NCBI RefSeq assembly: GCF_003315205.1
Contig: NZ_QNRR01000019.1
Coordinates: 45,180-109,179, forward strand
Source of the DNA: Roseimicrobium gellanilyticum
Lineage (GTDB): Bacteria > Verrucomicrobiota > Verrucomicrobiia > Verrucomicrobiales > Verrucomicrobiaceae
DNA: 64,000 nucleotides
Reading direction: 5' to 3'
The number at the start of each line of letters is the position of its first letter. Within the stretch, counting starts at the first letter, position 1. The translations under genes and the position numbers were made by a program. Below the pieces are notes generated by a model, which was given only the letters and a program-made list of their open reading frames with translations, ran no database searches and was not told the DNA's origin. Positions 34,589 to 42,593 of the stretch are shown piece by piece.

Positions 34589-35155
34589 CTACTTCTTGCT
34601 CTCACCAGTCGGAGTTATGGGCGCCGGTGCCGTCCCCGGCACAGACAGGGCTCCGGGAGGAATGGGATTGGACTTTGCAAAGTCCGTCCGGGTGGGCCCC
34701 TTGACATGGACCTGCGCCACGGTTCCGAACCACTGGAGGTGCATGGTGGTGTAGTCCCGGGTGGCGATCATGGTCATTTCCTGCCGCTCCAGCATGGGCA
34801 TCCCAGCCAGCATCAGCTCACTGGCACGCCGGTCAAAGGAGGCCCGCTGGGCATGGCCGTGCTCCACCATCCACTTGTATCGGGCAGAGGGCTCGACATC
34901 CAGGAACACGCGGCCCTGCGCCTCTCCCGTACGGCGACTCTTGTCCGAGTAGGTGATCTGGTCCGCGTACAATTTCACCCCACGGTCCAGCTCCACACTC
35001 GCGCGGCTCCGGTCGCGCAGCGTCCTCAGGTCTGTCATCGTATGACCGTCCCCATTCCAGATGGGATCCGGGGTGCGGCAGGAACTGAACAACAGCAAGA
35101 CTGCGGAGACGAATGACAACTGGGCGAGCGCAGGGAGGATGTTCCGATTAGACAT
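34589..35155 (-). CDS. LptA/OstA-like lipoprotein (possible)
   Basis: 188 residues from the ATG at 35155 (MSNRNILPALAQL), chosen because a lipoprotein signal with lipobox LFSSC begins there. The body reads VELDRGVKLYADQITYSD, then GEAQGRVFLDV, and later HAQRASFDRRASELMLAG, the alternating pattern seen in the OstA/LptA/LptC fold that carries lipopolysaccharide. No LPS operon partner is adjacent, and the identification rests on pattern only. Upstream of purF in the same direction, 278 bp away with nothing in between. Confidence 0.6.
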   Translation of the reverse strand: MSNRNILPALAQLSFVSAVLLLFSSCRTPDPIWNGDGHTMTDLRTLRDRSRASVELDRGVKLYADQITYSDKSRRTGEAQGRVFLDVEPSARYKWMVEHGHAQRASFDRRASELMLAGMPMLERQEMTMIATRDYTTMHLQWFGTVAQVHVKGPTRTDFAKSNPIPPGALSVPGTAPAPITPTGESKK

Positions 35156-35279
35156 GCCTGAAAGTGTGTGCCGGGGATGGAGGGAACAGAACAACGACTC
35201 CAGACAGAAGGATCCTCGACAAATCTCGTGGAAATTGATGCTCGACTTCCATTGCCATGAGCCTCGGTACCTGGACATG

Positions 35280-35311
35280 AAAAGGCGGAAGCGCCTTCAC
35301 GCTTCCGCCTT
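35280..35311 (-). terminator. Rho-independent terminator of the first YHS gene
   Basis: A 12-bp perfect stem (AAGGCGGAAGCG with CGCTTCCGCCTT, 35282-35293 and 35100+200-35311) and a short T run on the minus strand. It lies 36 bp after the stop at 35347. Confidence 0.88.
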
Positions 35312-35346
35312 GGGAAATCAGGTATGCAGGTATGCCCGCAGGTGGC

Positions 35347-35550
35347 TTACTTCACGTTGCCAGCGTACTTGGCAGGATCCGCATCGAACTTCTTTTTGCA
35401 GTTGTTGCAGCAGAAGGCGATTTCCTTGCCGTTGTAGGTGCTGGTGATGTCAGCGCGGGCCGGGCGGGAACCTACGGGGCAGGTCTTGTTCGCAGGGGCG
35501 GCATAGGCGACACCGGAGATGGCAAAGGCGAGGCAGAGCAGTTTCTTCAT
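35347..35550 (-). CDS. Small secreted YHS-like protein, copy 1
   Basis: 67 residues with a signal peptide (MKKLLCLAFAISGVAYAA). The mature part, about 50 residues, has CPVGSRPARADITSTYNGKEIAFCCNNCKKKF, i.e. a cysteine near the start and a CCNNC cluster, and a DPAKYAGNVK tail. This is the YHS-domain layout, usually metal-binding. It is the first of three tandem relatives on the minus strand, each with its own terminator. Confidence 0.85.
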   Translation of the reverse strand: MKKLLCLAFAISGVAYAAPANKTCPVGSRPARADITSTYNGKEIAFCCNNCKKKFDADPAKYAGNVK

Positions 35551-35666
35551 GTTAGGTGCAGGGTGTTTGTAGAGGGTAGTGGCATTCGGCGTAACAGGCC
35601 GGATTTGTATTCAACAATTCTAAGGGAGTAGAAGCTGCTGGCGACAATATTTTATCAGCAAACAGC

Positions 35667-35699
35667 AAAAAAGAAGGAGGCGTTTTCCACCTCCTTCTT
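35667..35699 (-). terminator. Rho-independent terminator of the second YHS gene
   Basis: On the minus strand, AAGAAGGAGG pairs with CCTCCTTCTT (arms 35671-35680 and 35690-35699) and a T run follows. It lies 29 bp after the stop at 35728. Confidence 0.88.
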
Positions 35700-35727
35700 C
35701 GCGTGAGTCTCCAGCAGAAACTGCCAG

Positions 35728-35937
35728 TTACTTGATCTTGCCGGCGTACTTGGCAGGGTCCTTCTCGAACTTGCCTTTGCAGTTGTTGCAGCACAGACCA
35801 ACGGTCTTGCCATCATGCTTGGCGGTGATGCCGTCCTTGATGGGCTTGCCCGAGACGGGGCAATCCTTGTTGACGGGATCTGCAGCGGAGGCGGAGATGG
35901 CAAAAGCAAATGCAGCGATGGTCAGAAGAGTCTTCAT
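35728..35937 (-). CDS. Small secreted YHS-like protein, copy 2
   Basis: 69 residues from the ATG at 35937 (MKTLLTIAAFAFAISASAAD, signal peptide). The frame extends 14 codons upstream without a leader. The mature part reads CPVSGKPIKDGITAKHDGK, then LCCNNCKGKFEKDPAKYAGKIK, so it keeps the CCNNC cluster and the KDPAKYAGKIK tail of copy 1. Likely metal-binding and exported. Confidence 0.85.
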   Translation of the reverse strand: MKTLLTIAAFAFAISASAADPVNKDCPVSGKPIKDGITAKHDGKTVGLCCNNCKGKFEKDPAKYAGKIK

Positions 35938-36063
35938 GGAGCTAAGCAGAGTTTGGTTGTCGTTGTTCAGGAAGCGCACCGCCCCGACCTTGGAAAAGTC
36001 AGGGCGGCCTGATTAGCAAACGATTACCCGGCTGGTTTCTCTCGAAAATTTATCTTCAATCCA

Positions 36064-36279
36064 CTATTTCGGCTTCACCGAAAACTTGGTGGGCGACTTG
36101 TCGAACTTGTCCTTGCACTCTGCAGTTGCGAAGGCCACACGCTGGCCCTTGAAAGTGCTGTGGAAGATGAGCCTCACATTCTTACTACAGACCGGGCACT
36201 GGGCGTTCACCGGTTCCACGGCGAACGCAGCGGTGGAGAGCACGAAGGAAGCAGCAAGCACTGATAGAAGTGTTTTCAT
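36064..36279 (-). CDS. Small secreted YHS-like protein, copy 3 (diverged)
   Basis: 71 residues with a signal peptide (MKTLLSVLAASFVLSTAAFA). It has CPVCSKNV near the start but lacks the CCNNC pair of copies 1 and 2: the equivalent region reads FATAECKDKFDKSPTKFSV, with one cysteine left. The spacing and the DKSPTKF tail still show the relationship. Loss of two of the metal-binding cysteines, with a gain of a CxxC at the front, suggests a different metal or a redox role. Confidence 0.82.
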   Translation of the reverse strand: MKTLLSVLAASFVLSTAAFAVEPVNAQCPVCSKNVRLIFHSTFKGQRVAFATAECKDKFDKSPTKFSVKPK

Positions 36280-36440
36280 GGAAGTGGCTACTAGGAGAGG
36301 GGCACAAATGGGATCTGATGTTCACGAACCACCACGATGATGATTCGAAGGTAGAACGTATCACAATGATCCTGAATTGCGCCATTGCTGAGTTTTGCCC
36401 CGCATATCTTGCGCACGGATTGATCCCGACCTGCATTCCA

Positions 36441-36473
36441 AAAAAGAAGCGTCAGGACAAGATGCCCTGACGC
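36441..36473 (-). terminator. Rho-independent terminator of purM
   Basis: On the minus strand, GCGTCAGG pairs with CCTGACGC (36449-36456 and 36466-36473) around a 9-nt loop, then a T run follows. It lies 46 bp after the purM stop at 36519. Confidence 0.87.
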
Positions 36474-36518
36474 CCATCTGGGTAGGTCCACTAAGCTTTA
36501 CTCGGAGCGCGTGTCGCC

Positions 36519-37571
36519 TTACACCAGCTCCACGGTCACCTCACCGCTGCCATCGATCTCGCCGAGCACCACAGCGCCCTGACCGCAGGCCAGCGCCTTG
36601 TCCGCATCCTCCTTGGCCACGATGGCAACCCATCCGAAGCCCATGTTGAAGGTGTCAAACGCATCCTTCTCGTCCGCGTGCGCAAGAATCTTCTGCACCA
36701 CGGCATTCTGCCAGCGCGGCACACGCAGGTGCGCACCGTGACCACCAAAGACCATCAGGCGTCCAAGATTTTCCGGCAGGCCACCGCCCGTGACGTGGGA
36801 CATGGCACGCAGGCTCGGCACATTCTTCCGCAGAGCGGCCGCTTCTTCATGATACAGGCGGGTCGGAAGAAGGAGGGTGCGGTATTCTTCGTCGGTCAGC
36901 TCGAGCTTCTCCGCTTCAATCACACGGCGAACGAGGCTGAAACCATTCGCATGGAAACCGGCGCTCGGGAAACCCACCAGCACATCGCCGCGCTGGATGG
37001 TCGTAGGGTCAATCAGACTCCCCTTCTCCGCTGCGCCAATCGCAAAGCCGCTGAGCTCGATCACGCCTTCCTGCACCATACCGGGCATCTCCGCCGTTTC
37101 CCCGCCAGCCAGGATGCAGCCGCAGGCTTCGAGATACTCCACCATGCCGGCGATGCAGCGGGTGATCTTGTCCTTCGCCAGCTTGCCCACGCCCACGTAA
37201 TCCAGGAAAAGGATGGGGTCCGCGCCCGTGGTGAGCACGTCATTCACATTCATGGCCACGAGGTCCTTGCCAGCGTTCTCCAGCAGGTCATGCTTGAGCA
37301 GGAGCTCCAGCTTGGTGCCCACGCCGTCGCAGCCAGTCACAATCACCGGGTGCTTGTAAGCACTGAGGTCATACGCTGCGGCAAAGAGGCCGAAGGCCCC
37401 GGCAAGCTGGCGCTGCTTCTGGGTGCGCTTCACGAGCTGGCCAATGTCTCCCACCAGCGCCGCAGCCTCACGGATGTCCACTCCGGCCTGCTTGTAGGTA
37501 TGGCCCTTCGGCGGCTCGGCGTGCTTGTGGGTGGAAGAGGCGGTGTAGAAGGATTCAGCGTCTTGGGACAT
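36519..37571 (-). CDS. purM: Phosphoribosylformylglycinamidine cyclo-ligase
   Basis: 350 residues from the ATG at 37571 (MSQDAESFYTASSTHK), the usual PurM length; the frame opens 31 codons earlier without any motif. It closes the imidazole ring to AIR in IMP synthesis. Signatures are TYKQAGVDIREAAALV, GCDGVGTKLELLLKHD, VAMNVNDVLTTGADPILFLDY, CILAGGETAEMPGM and GGGLPENLGRL. It is alone on the minus strand, separated from purE-D-F by the YHS genes and the LptA-like gene. Upstream lies the inverted-repeat pair at 37656-37783. Confidence 0.95.
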   Translation of the reverse strand: MSQDAESFYTASSTHKHAEPPKGHTYKQAGVDIREAAALVGDIGQLVKRTQKQRQLAGAFGLFAAAYDLSAYKHPVIVTGCDGVGTKLELLLKHDLLENAGKDLVAMNVNDVLTTGADPILFLDYVGVGKLAKDKITRCIAGMVEYLEACGCILAGGETAEMPGMVQEGVIELSGFAIGAAEKGSLIDPTTIQRGDVLVGFPSAGFHANGFSLVRRVIEAEKLELTDEEYRTLLLPTRLYHEEAAALRKNVPSLRAMSHVTGGGLPENLGRLMVFGGHGAHLRVPRWQNAVVQKILAHADEKDAFDTFNMGFGWVAIVAKEDADKALACGQGAVVLGEIDGSGEVTVELV

Positions 37572-37655
37572 GGGAGGGTCCAGCATGGAGCATGGAGCCG
37601 CGAGTGCAAGCGCGGGATGGCCACAGCAGGTTCGACGCCTAGCAGCCCGCTCGAA

Positions 37656-37783
37656 ATGGCGCAAAAGAACGCAAAGGAATCAAGAACCGGAGCCTCGGGA
37701 CGGATTCACCCACCATCCTTGAGATCACCTATGCCCATATGACAAGCACCAGCAGCCAACCCTTTGTGTTCTTTTGCGGCCAT
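37656..37783. repeat. Inverted-repeat pair, CGCAAAGA type (copy B)
   Basis: Left arm ATGGCGCAAAAGAACGCAAA... (37656-37677) and right arm 37761-37783 are inverted copies with one inserted base and one mismatch over 22-23 bp, enclosing 83 bp without a gene. The match with the arms of the GxxExxY element is clear in the core CGCAAAAxGAACGCAAA. Confidence 0.85.
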
Positions 37784-37887
37784 GCCGAGCAGCGGCCCGC
37801 AACGCCGGATCATCCCGACCCGACCCCTATAAAAATCTTGAGGTCAGGCATCCATGTGTTTTTTCAAACGTATGTATGACTACCCCG

Positions 37888-37926
37888 AAAAAGGCCTGCA
37901 CCTCCCCAATCCTGGCAGGCTTTTTT
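37888..37926 (+). terminator. Hairpin with T run in the efflux leader (possible attenuator)
   Basis: GCCTGC (37894-37899) pairs with GCAGGC (37915-37920), extended by A-run/T-run pairing, and is followed by TTTTTT (37921-37926). It points along the plus strand, but no plus-strand gene lies upstream. It therefore either ends an unseen leader RNA or acts as an attenuator of the RND operon starting at 38027. Confidence 0.55.
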
Positions 37927-38026
37927 CCAGAAATAGCCCCCGCCGGGAACTTGACAGCGGGGAGAATCATCAGCATTACTGACAATCACCGCAGCACACC
38001 TTCTGCACTGCACCCCCCTTGAGCAG

Positions 38027-39226
38027 ATGAAATCTCCCCTGCCCCCACTCTGTCTTCTTTCCGCGCTGGTCCTGGCCGCCTGCCAGCCGGAAGCCCCCCA
38101 GATGCAGCCACCCCCTCCCACAGCCGTGACCGTCGCCGCTCCGGTGAAGCAAAAGGTGAAGGAGTGGGATGAATTCACCGGCCGCATCGATGCTGCCGAG
38201 TCCGTCGTGCTGTACTCCCAGGTCACCGGTTACCTCATGAGCATCCACTTCAAGGACGGCTCCGAGGTGAAGAAGGGGACTTTGCTCTTCCAGATCGATC
38301 CGCGCCCCTTCCAGGCCGTGCTCGACCAGGCTCTCGCCCAACATGAGCAGGCGAAGGTAAAGTTGGAGCTCTCGCGTTCCGAATACGACCGCGCCTCGAA
38401 GCTCCTCGATTCCAAGGCCATTTCCGCTGAGGACTATGACACACGCAGCAAGGCGGTGCGCGAGGCCGAAGCCGGCCTGCGCGTGACACAGGCAGCGGTG
38501 GACAAGGCGAAGCTCGATGTCGAGTACACACAAATCAAAGCGCCACTCGACGGACGCCTTGGTCGCAAACTGATGGATGTGGGTGGACTCGTGGTTGGCG
38601 GCCCCATGGGTGCGACAGCACTCACCAGCATCGTGAGCCTGGATCCCATCCATTGCTACATCGATGCGGATGAGATGACCGTACTGCGCTATCAGAAGCT
38701 CAATCGCGAAAACAAAACCGCCAGTCCCCGGGATGATCAGATCCCCTGTGAGATGGCGCTCGCGAATGACACGGGCTTCCCCTACAAGGGCGTGATCGAC
38801 TTCGTGGACAACCGTCTGGATCCCACCACCGGCACCATCCAGGTGCGCGCAGTGTTTGAGAATCCCATGCCCGAGCGCGGCCAGCGTGCCCTGCAGCCGG
38901 GCTACTTCGCCCGCGTGCGTGTCCCTGGTGGCAGTGACTATGAGGCTTTCGTAATCGATGACAAGGCGGTGCAGTCCGACCAGGCCCAGAAGATTGTGTA
39001 TGTGGTGGATGACAAGAACATTGTCATGCCCCGCCCCATCGATGTGGGCCCGGTGATCAATGGCAAGCGCGTGGTGCGCGCCGGCCTTACTGAAAAGGAT
39101 CGTGTGATCGTCAATGGCATGGCAAAAATCGGACCGGGCATGCCCGTCGCTCCGATGACCGAGGCAGAAGCCGCGAAGGCGCAACAAACCGCACAGAACG
39201 GAGCCCCTGGCTCTCAAACCAACTGA
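38027..39226 (+). CDS. RND efflux periplasmic adaptor lipoprotein
   Basis: 399 residues. Signal peptide with lipobox LVLAACQ (about residues 14-20), so it is anchored in the inner membrane by a lipid. Typical adaptor order: a barrel-sandwich start (VVLYSQVTGYLMSIHFKDGSEVKKG), alpha hairpin with coiled coil (about 85-165, QALAQHEQAKVKLELSRSEYDRASKLLD), return (IKAPLDGRLGRK), then beta-barrel. It bridges the pump and the outer-membrane channel. It is the first gene of a three-gene operon; the pump starts 49 bp downstream. Confidence 0.94.
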   Translation: MKSPLPPLCLLSALVLAACQPEAPQMQPPPPTAVTVAAPVKQKVKEWDEFTGRIDAAESVVLYSQVTGYLMSIHFKDGSEVKKGTLLFQIDPRPFQAVLDQALAQHEQAKVKLELSRSEYDRASKLLDSKAISAEDYDTRSKAVREAEAGLRVTQAAVDKAKLDVEYTQIKAPLDGRLGRKLMDVGGLVVGGPMGATALTSIVSLDPIHCYIDADEMTVLRYQKLNRENKTASPRDDQIPCEMALANDTGFPYKGVIDFVDNRLDPTTGTIQVRAVFENPMPERGQRALQPGYFARVRVPGGSDYEAFVIDDKAVQSDQAQKIVYVVDDKNIVMPRPIDVGPVINGKRVVRAGLTEKDRVIVNGMAKIGPGMPVAPMTEAEAAKAQQTAQNGAPGSQTN

Positions 39227-39275
39227 GTCGCACGCGGTTCTTGGTTCATCACCTCTCGGCATATCCCCCCACGCC

Positions 39276-42200
39276 ATGAATTTTGCGAAGTTCTTCATCG
39301 ACCGGCCCATCTTTGCCGCGGTGCTTTCCATTGTGATCACCCTCACCGGGGCGATCGCACTCATCTCCCTGCCGGTGGAGCAATATCCCGAGGTGGCTCC
39401 GCCCACTGTGGTGGTAACTGCCACCTACCCGGGTGCCAACCCTCAGGTGGTTTCCGAGACGGTGGCCAACCCTATCGAGCAGGAAATCAATGGAGTGGAG
39501 AACATGCTTTACATGTCCTCCGCCTGTACGGCGGACGGCGTCTGTACGGTGACCATCACCTTCAAGCTGGGCACGAATCTGGACATGGCCCAGGTGCAGG
39601 TACAGAACCGCGTATCCATCGCCCTTGCCAAGCTGCCTGAGGAGGTACGCCGTATCGGTGTGACCACCGTGAAGCAGTCTCCGAGTCTCGCGATGGTGGT
39701 GCACCTGCTTTCGCCGGATGACACCTATGACAGCCTGTACGTGGGGAACTACGCCTTCCTGAACGTGAAGGACCACCTGGCACGTCTTCCGGGGGTGGGC
39801 TCAGTGCAGGTCTTCGGAGCGCGCGACTACTCCATGCGCGTCTGGCTGGATCCGGATCGCATTGCTTCACGCAACATGACTGCAAGCGACGTGGTGAACG
39901 CCATTCGCGAGCAGAACGTGCAGGTGGCGGCCGGCGTGCTGGGCGCACAACCCTCGCCTCCTGGAACCCAGTATCAACTGACCGTCACGACCCAGGGTCG
40001 TCTCATTGAGTCCTCAGAGTTCGAGAACATCATCATCAAGCGTGGTGAAAACGGCCAGGTGACCCGTGTAAAGGACGTGGCTCGCGTGGAACTCGCCGCA
40101 CGCGACTACAACCTGGACTCCTACCTGAACGGGAAACCCGCCGCGGCGCTCGTGCTCTTCCAGCTTCCCGGTTCCAACTCGCTCGAAACCCGTCACGCGG
40201 TCGGTGCCAAGATGGATGAACTGGCCAAAAACTTCCCTCCAGGCCTGAAGTACGACATCGTGTATGACACCACGATCTTCACCCAGAAGTCGATTGATGC
40301 GGTGATTCACACCTTCATCGAAGCGCTCCTTCTCGTGGTGCTCGTGGTGATTGTCTTCCTGCAATCGTGGCGCGCCTCGCTCATTCCTCTTCTCGCGGTG
40401 CCGGTGTCCATCGTGGGCACCTTCCTGGTGATGAAAATGTTCGGCTTCTCGCTGAACAATCTGACCCTCTTTGGCCTCGTGCTCGCCATCGGTATCGTGG
40501 TGGATGACGCCATCGTGGTGGTGGAAAACGTGGAACGCAACATGGCGCTCGGCCTGTCGCCGCTGGCCGCGGCAAGAAGAGCGATGGAGGAAGTGAGCGG
40601 ACCGGTCATCGCGGTGGCCGTGGTACTCACGGCGGTGTTCGTGCCCACCGCGTTCATGTCCGGCCTGACGGGACAGTTCTACCGGCAGTTCGCGCTGACA
40701 ATTGCAGTCTCGACAATCATCTCCGCGTTCAACTCCCTCACGCTCTCGCCTGCGTTGAGCGCCATTCTGCTGAAGCCGCACCACGCCAAGCCTGACTGGT
40801 TCCAGCGCTCCATCAATTTGCTGTTTGGCTGGTTCTTCAAGAGCTTCAACTGGTTCTTCGAGCGCTTCTCAGGTGGTTACGCGGGCTTTGTGCGTCGCAC
40901 GCTGCGACTCTCCGTCATCGCCCTCGTCCTCTACGGAGGCCTGCTCTACATGACGGGGAGCATCTTCAAGAAGGTGCCTTCTGGTTTCGTGCCCAACGCA
41001 GACAAGGGCTTCCTCATTGCCTTCGCCGCCCTGCCGGATGGTGCCTCGCTGGAGCGCACGCGTGAAGTCATTCTCAAGATGGGCGAAGCGGCCCGTAAAA
41101 TCCCCGGAGTGGTGAACACGGTGGAATTCCCCGGCTTCTCCCTGGTGGCAGGTGGCAACATGCCCAACCACGGCTCCATCTTCATCGGGCTGGAGGACTA
41201 TGACAAACGCGTGGGCGATCCCTCCAAGAGTTTGAATGCCATCCTGGGCAAGATGATGGCGGAATACTCCCAGATTCAGGAGGCCTACTGCCTGAGTTTC
41301 CCCACACCACCGGTGGACGGCATCGGCATGGCGGGCGGATTCAAGCTCCAGATCAAGGATAACACAGGACAGGGCAAGGACGCGCTGGCGGGCGCTGCCT
41401 TCAACATGATGATGAAGGCCAACAGCCTCCCCGGCCTCACCAGTGTCATCACCACCATCCGGCCCAACGTGCCGCAGATCTACGTGGAGGTGGATCGTAC
41501 GAAGGCCAAGAGCATGGGCGTGAAACTCGCGGATGTGTTCGACACCCTGCAGATCTGCCTGGGCTCACTCTACGTGAATGACTTCAACCGCTTCGGCCGC
41601 ACGTATCAGGTCACCGCCCAGGCGGATGCCCAGTATCGCCTGGCCCCCAGTGACATCACCCGATTGAAGGTCCGCAATGACCAGGGCGAAATGGTGCCTC
41701 TGGGCACGCTGGTGAAGGTGACCGAAACCACGGGCCTGGACCTTGCCAAGCGCTACAACACCGCTTCCACGGCAGACCTTCAAGGTTCCACCCTGCCGGG
41801 CGTATCCTCTGGCCAGGCCATCGCCATGTTGGAGAAGCTCGCCAAGGATGAGTTGCCCCAGGGGTTCACCATCGAGTGGACGGAGCTCTACCTTCAGGAG
41901 ATTCTCGCAGGGAACAGCGCACTCTATATCTTCCCCTTGTGCGTGATCTTCGTCTTCCTCGCGCTGGCGGCCCAGTATGAGAGCTGGACGCTGCCTCTGG
42001 CCATCATCCTGATTGTGCCGATGTGCATCCTCTCCGCGCTCGTGGGTGTGATGCTGCGCGGCATGGACAACAATATCTTCACCCAGATCGGGCTGGTGGT
42101 GCTGGTGGGCCTCGCCTCGAAGAACGCCATCCTGATCGTGGAATTCGCCAAACAACTCGAAGACCAGGGCAAGTCGATTACCGAGGCAGCCATTGAAGCA

Positions 42201-42497
42201 GCACGCCTCCGTTTGCGTCCTATCTTGATGACCAGCTTCGCCTTCATCCTCGGGGTGCTCCCGCTCGTGCTCGCCGAGGGTGCCGGGGCGGAAATGCGCC
42301 AGGCGCTCGGTACGGCCGTCTTCGCCGGCATGGTGGGCGTCACATTCTTCGGCCTGATTCTGACCCCGGTGTTCTACGTGGTGATTCGGAAGCTCTTCAG
42401 TCGCAAGAAGCAAGCCGCGGAAGACGCACCCCCCACCCCGGGCCACGATGCCCAATCCACCTCAGTCACAACTTCTCACTCCCCTGAGCCCGCCTGA
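39276..42497 (+). CDS. RND multidrug efflux pump, HAE1 family
   Basis: 1073 residues with twelve membrane helices, the usual AcrB-like size. The N-terminus FFIDRPIFAAVLSIVITLTG and the TM4 proton-relay pair in IGIVVDDAIVVVENVERNM (about residues 408-409) are typical, as are two large periplasmic loops (about 40-330 and 565-870). The C-terminus ends with a Ser/Thr/Pro tail. It probably exports drugs or hydrophobic compounds using the proton gradient; the substrate range cannot be read. Second gene of the operon. Confidence 0.95.
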   Translation: MNFAKFFIDRPIFAAVLSIVITLTGAIALISLPVEQYPEVAPPTVVVTATYPGANPQVVSETVANPIEQEINGVENMLYMSSACTADGVCTVTITFKLGTNLDMAQVQVQNRVSIALAKLPEEVRRIGVTTVKQSPSLAMVVHLLSPDDTYDSLYVGNYAFLNVKDHLARLPGVGSVQVFGARDYSMRVWLDPDRIASRNMTASDVVNAIREQNVQVAAGVLGAQPSPPGTQYQLTVTTQGRLIESSEFENIIIKRGENGQVTRVKDVARVELAARDYNLDSYLNGKPAAALVLFQLPGSNSLETRHAVGAKMDELAKNFPPGLKYDIVYDTTIFTQKSIDAVIHTFIEALLLVVLVVIVFLQSWRASLIPLLAVPVSIVGTFLVMKMFGFSLNNLTLFGLVLAIGIVVDDAIVVVENVERNMALGLSPLAAARRAMEEVSGPVIAVAVVLTAVFVPTAFMSGLTGQFYRQFALTIAVSTIISAFNSLTLSPALSAILLKPHHAKPDWFQRSINLLFGWFFKSFNWFFERFSGGYAGFVRRTLRLSVIALVLYGGLLYMTGSIFKKVPSGFVPNADKGFLIAFAALPDGASLERTREVILKMGEAARKIPGVVNTVEFPGFSLVAGGNMPNHGSIFIGLEDYDKRVGDPSKSLNAILGKMMAEYSQIQEAYCLSFPTPPVDGIGMAGGFKLQIKDNTGQGKDALAGAAFNMMMKANSLPGLTSVITTIRPNVPQIYVEVDRTKAKSMGVKLADVFDTLQICLGSLYVNDFNRFGRTYQVTAQADAQYRLAPSDITRLKVRNDQGEMVPLGTLVKVTETTGLDLAKRYNTASTADLQGSTLPGVSSGQAIAMLEKLAKDELPQGFTIEWTELYLQEILAGNSALYIFPLCVIFVFLALAAQYESWTLPLAIILIVPMCILSALVGVMLRGMDNNIFTQIGLVVLVGLASKNAILIVEFAKQLEDQGKSITEAAIEAARLRLRPILMTSFAFILGVLPLVLAEGAGAEMRQALGTAVFAGMVGVTFFGLILTPVFYVVIRKLFSRKKQAAEDAPPTPGHDAQSTSVTTSHSPEPA

Positions 42498-42593
42498 GTC
42501 GTATCCTCCATCCCCGCAATACACGTTCAGGCGCAGGCCTCGATTCTATTGCTTGATGCCAGTCAAAATCCTCCCACAGTCAGTCCACTCTGC

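Larger units (their letters stand above)
37572..38026. other. 455-bp non-coding stretch with repeat pair, leader hairpin and possible promoter
   Basis: Between purM (minus) and the efflux operon (plus). It contains an inverted-repeat pair of the CGCAAAGA type (37656-37677 and 37761-37783), a hairpin plus T run (37888-37926) and a TTGACA box (37951-37956) with a weak -10 (CATTAC, 37974-37979, 17-bp spacer). No open frame here looks like a gene. Confidence 0.75.
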
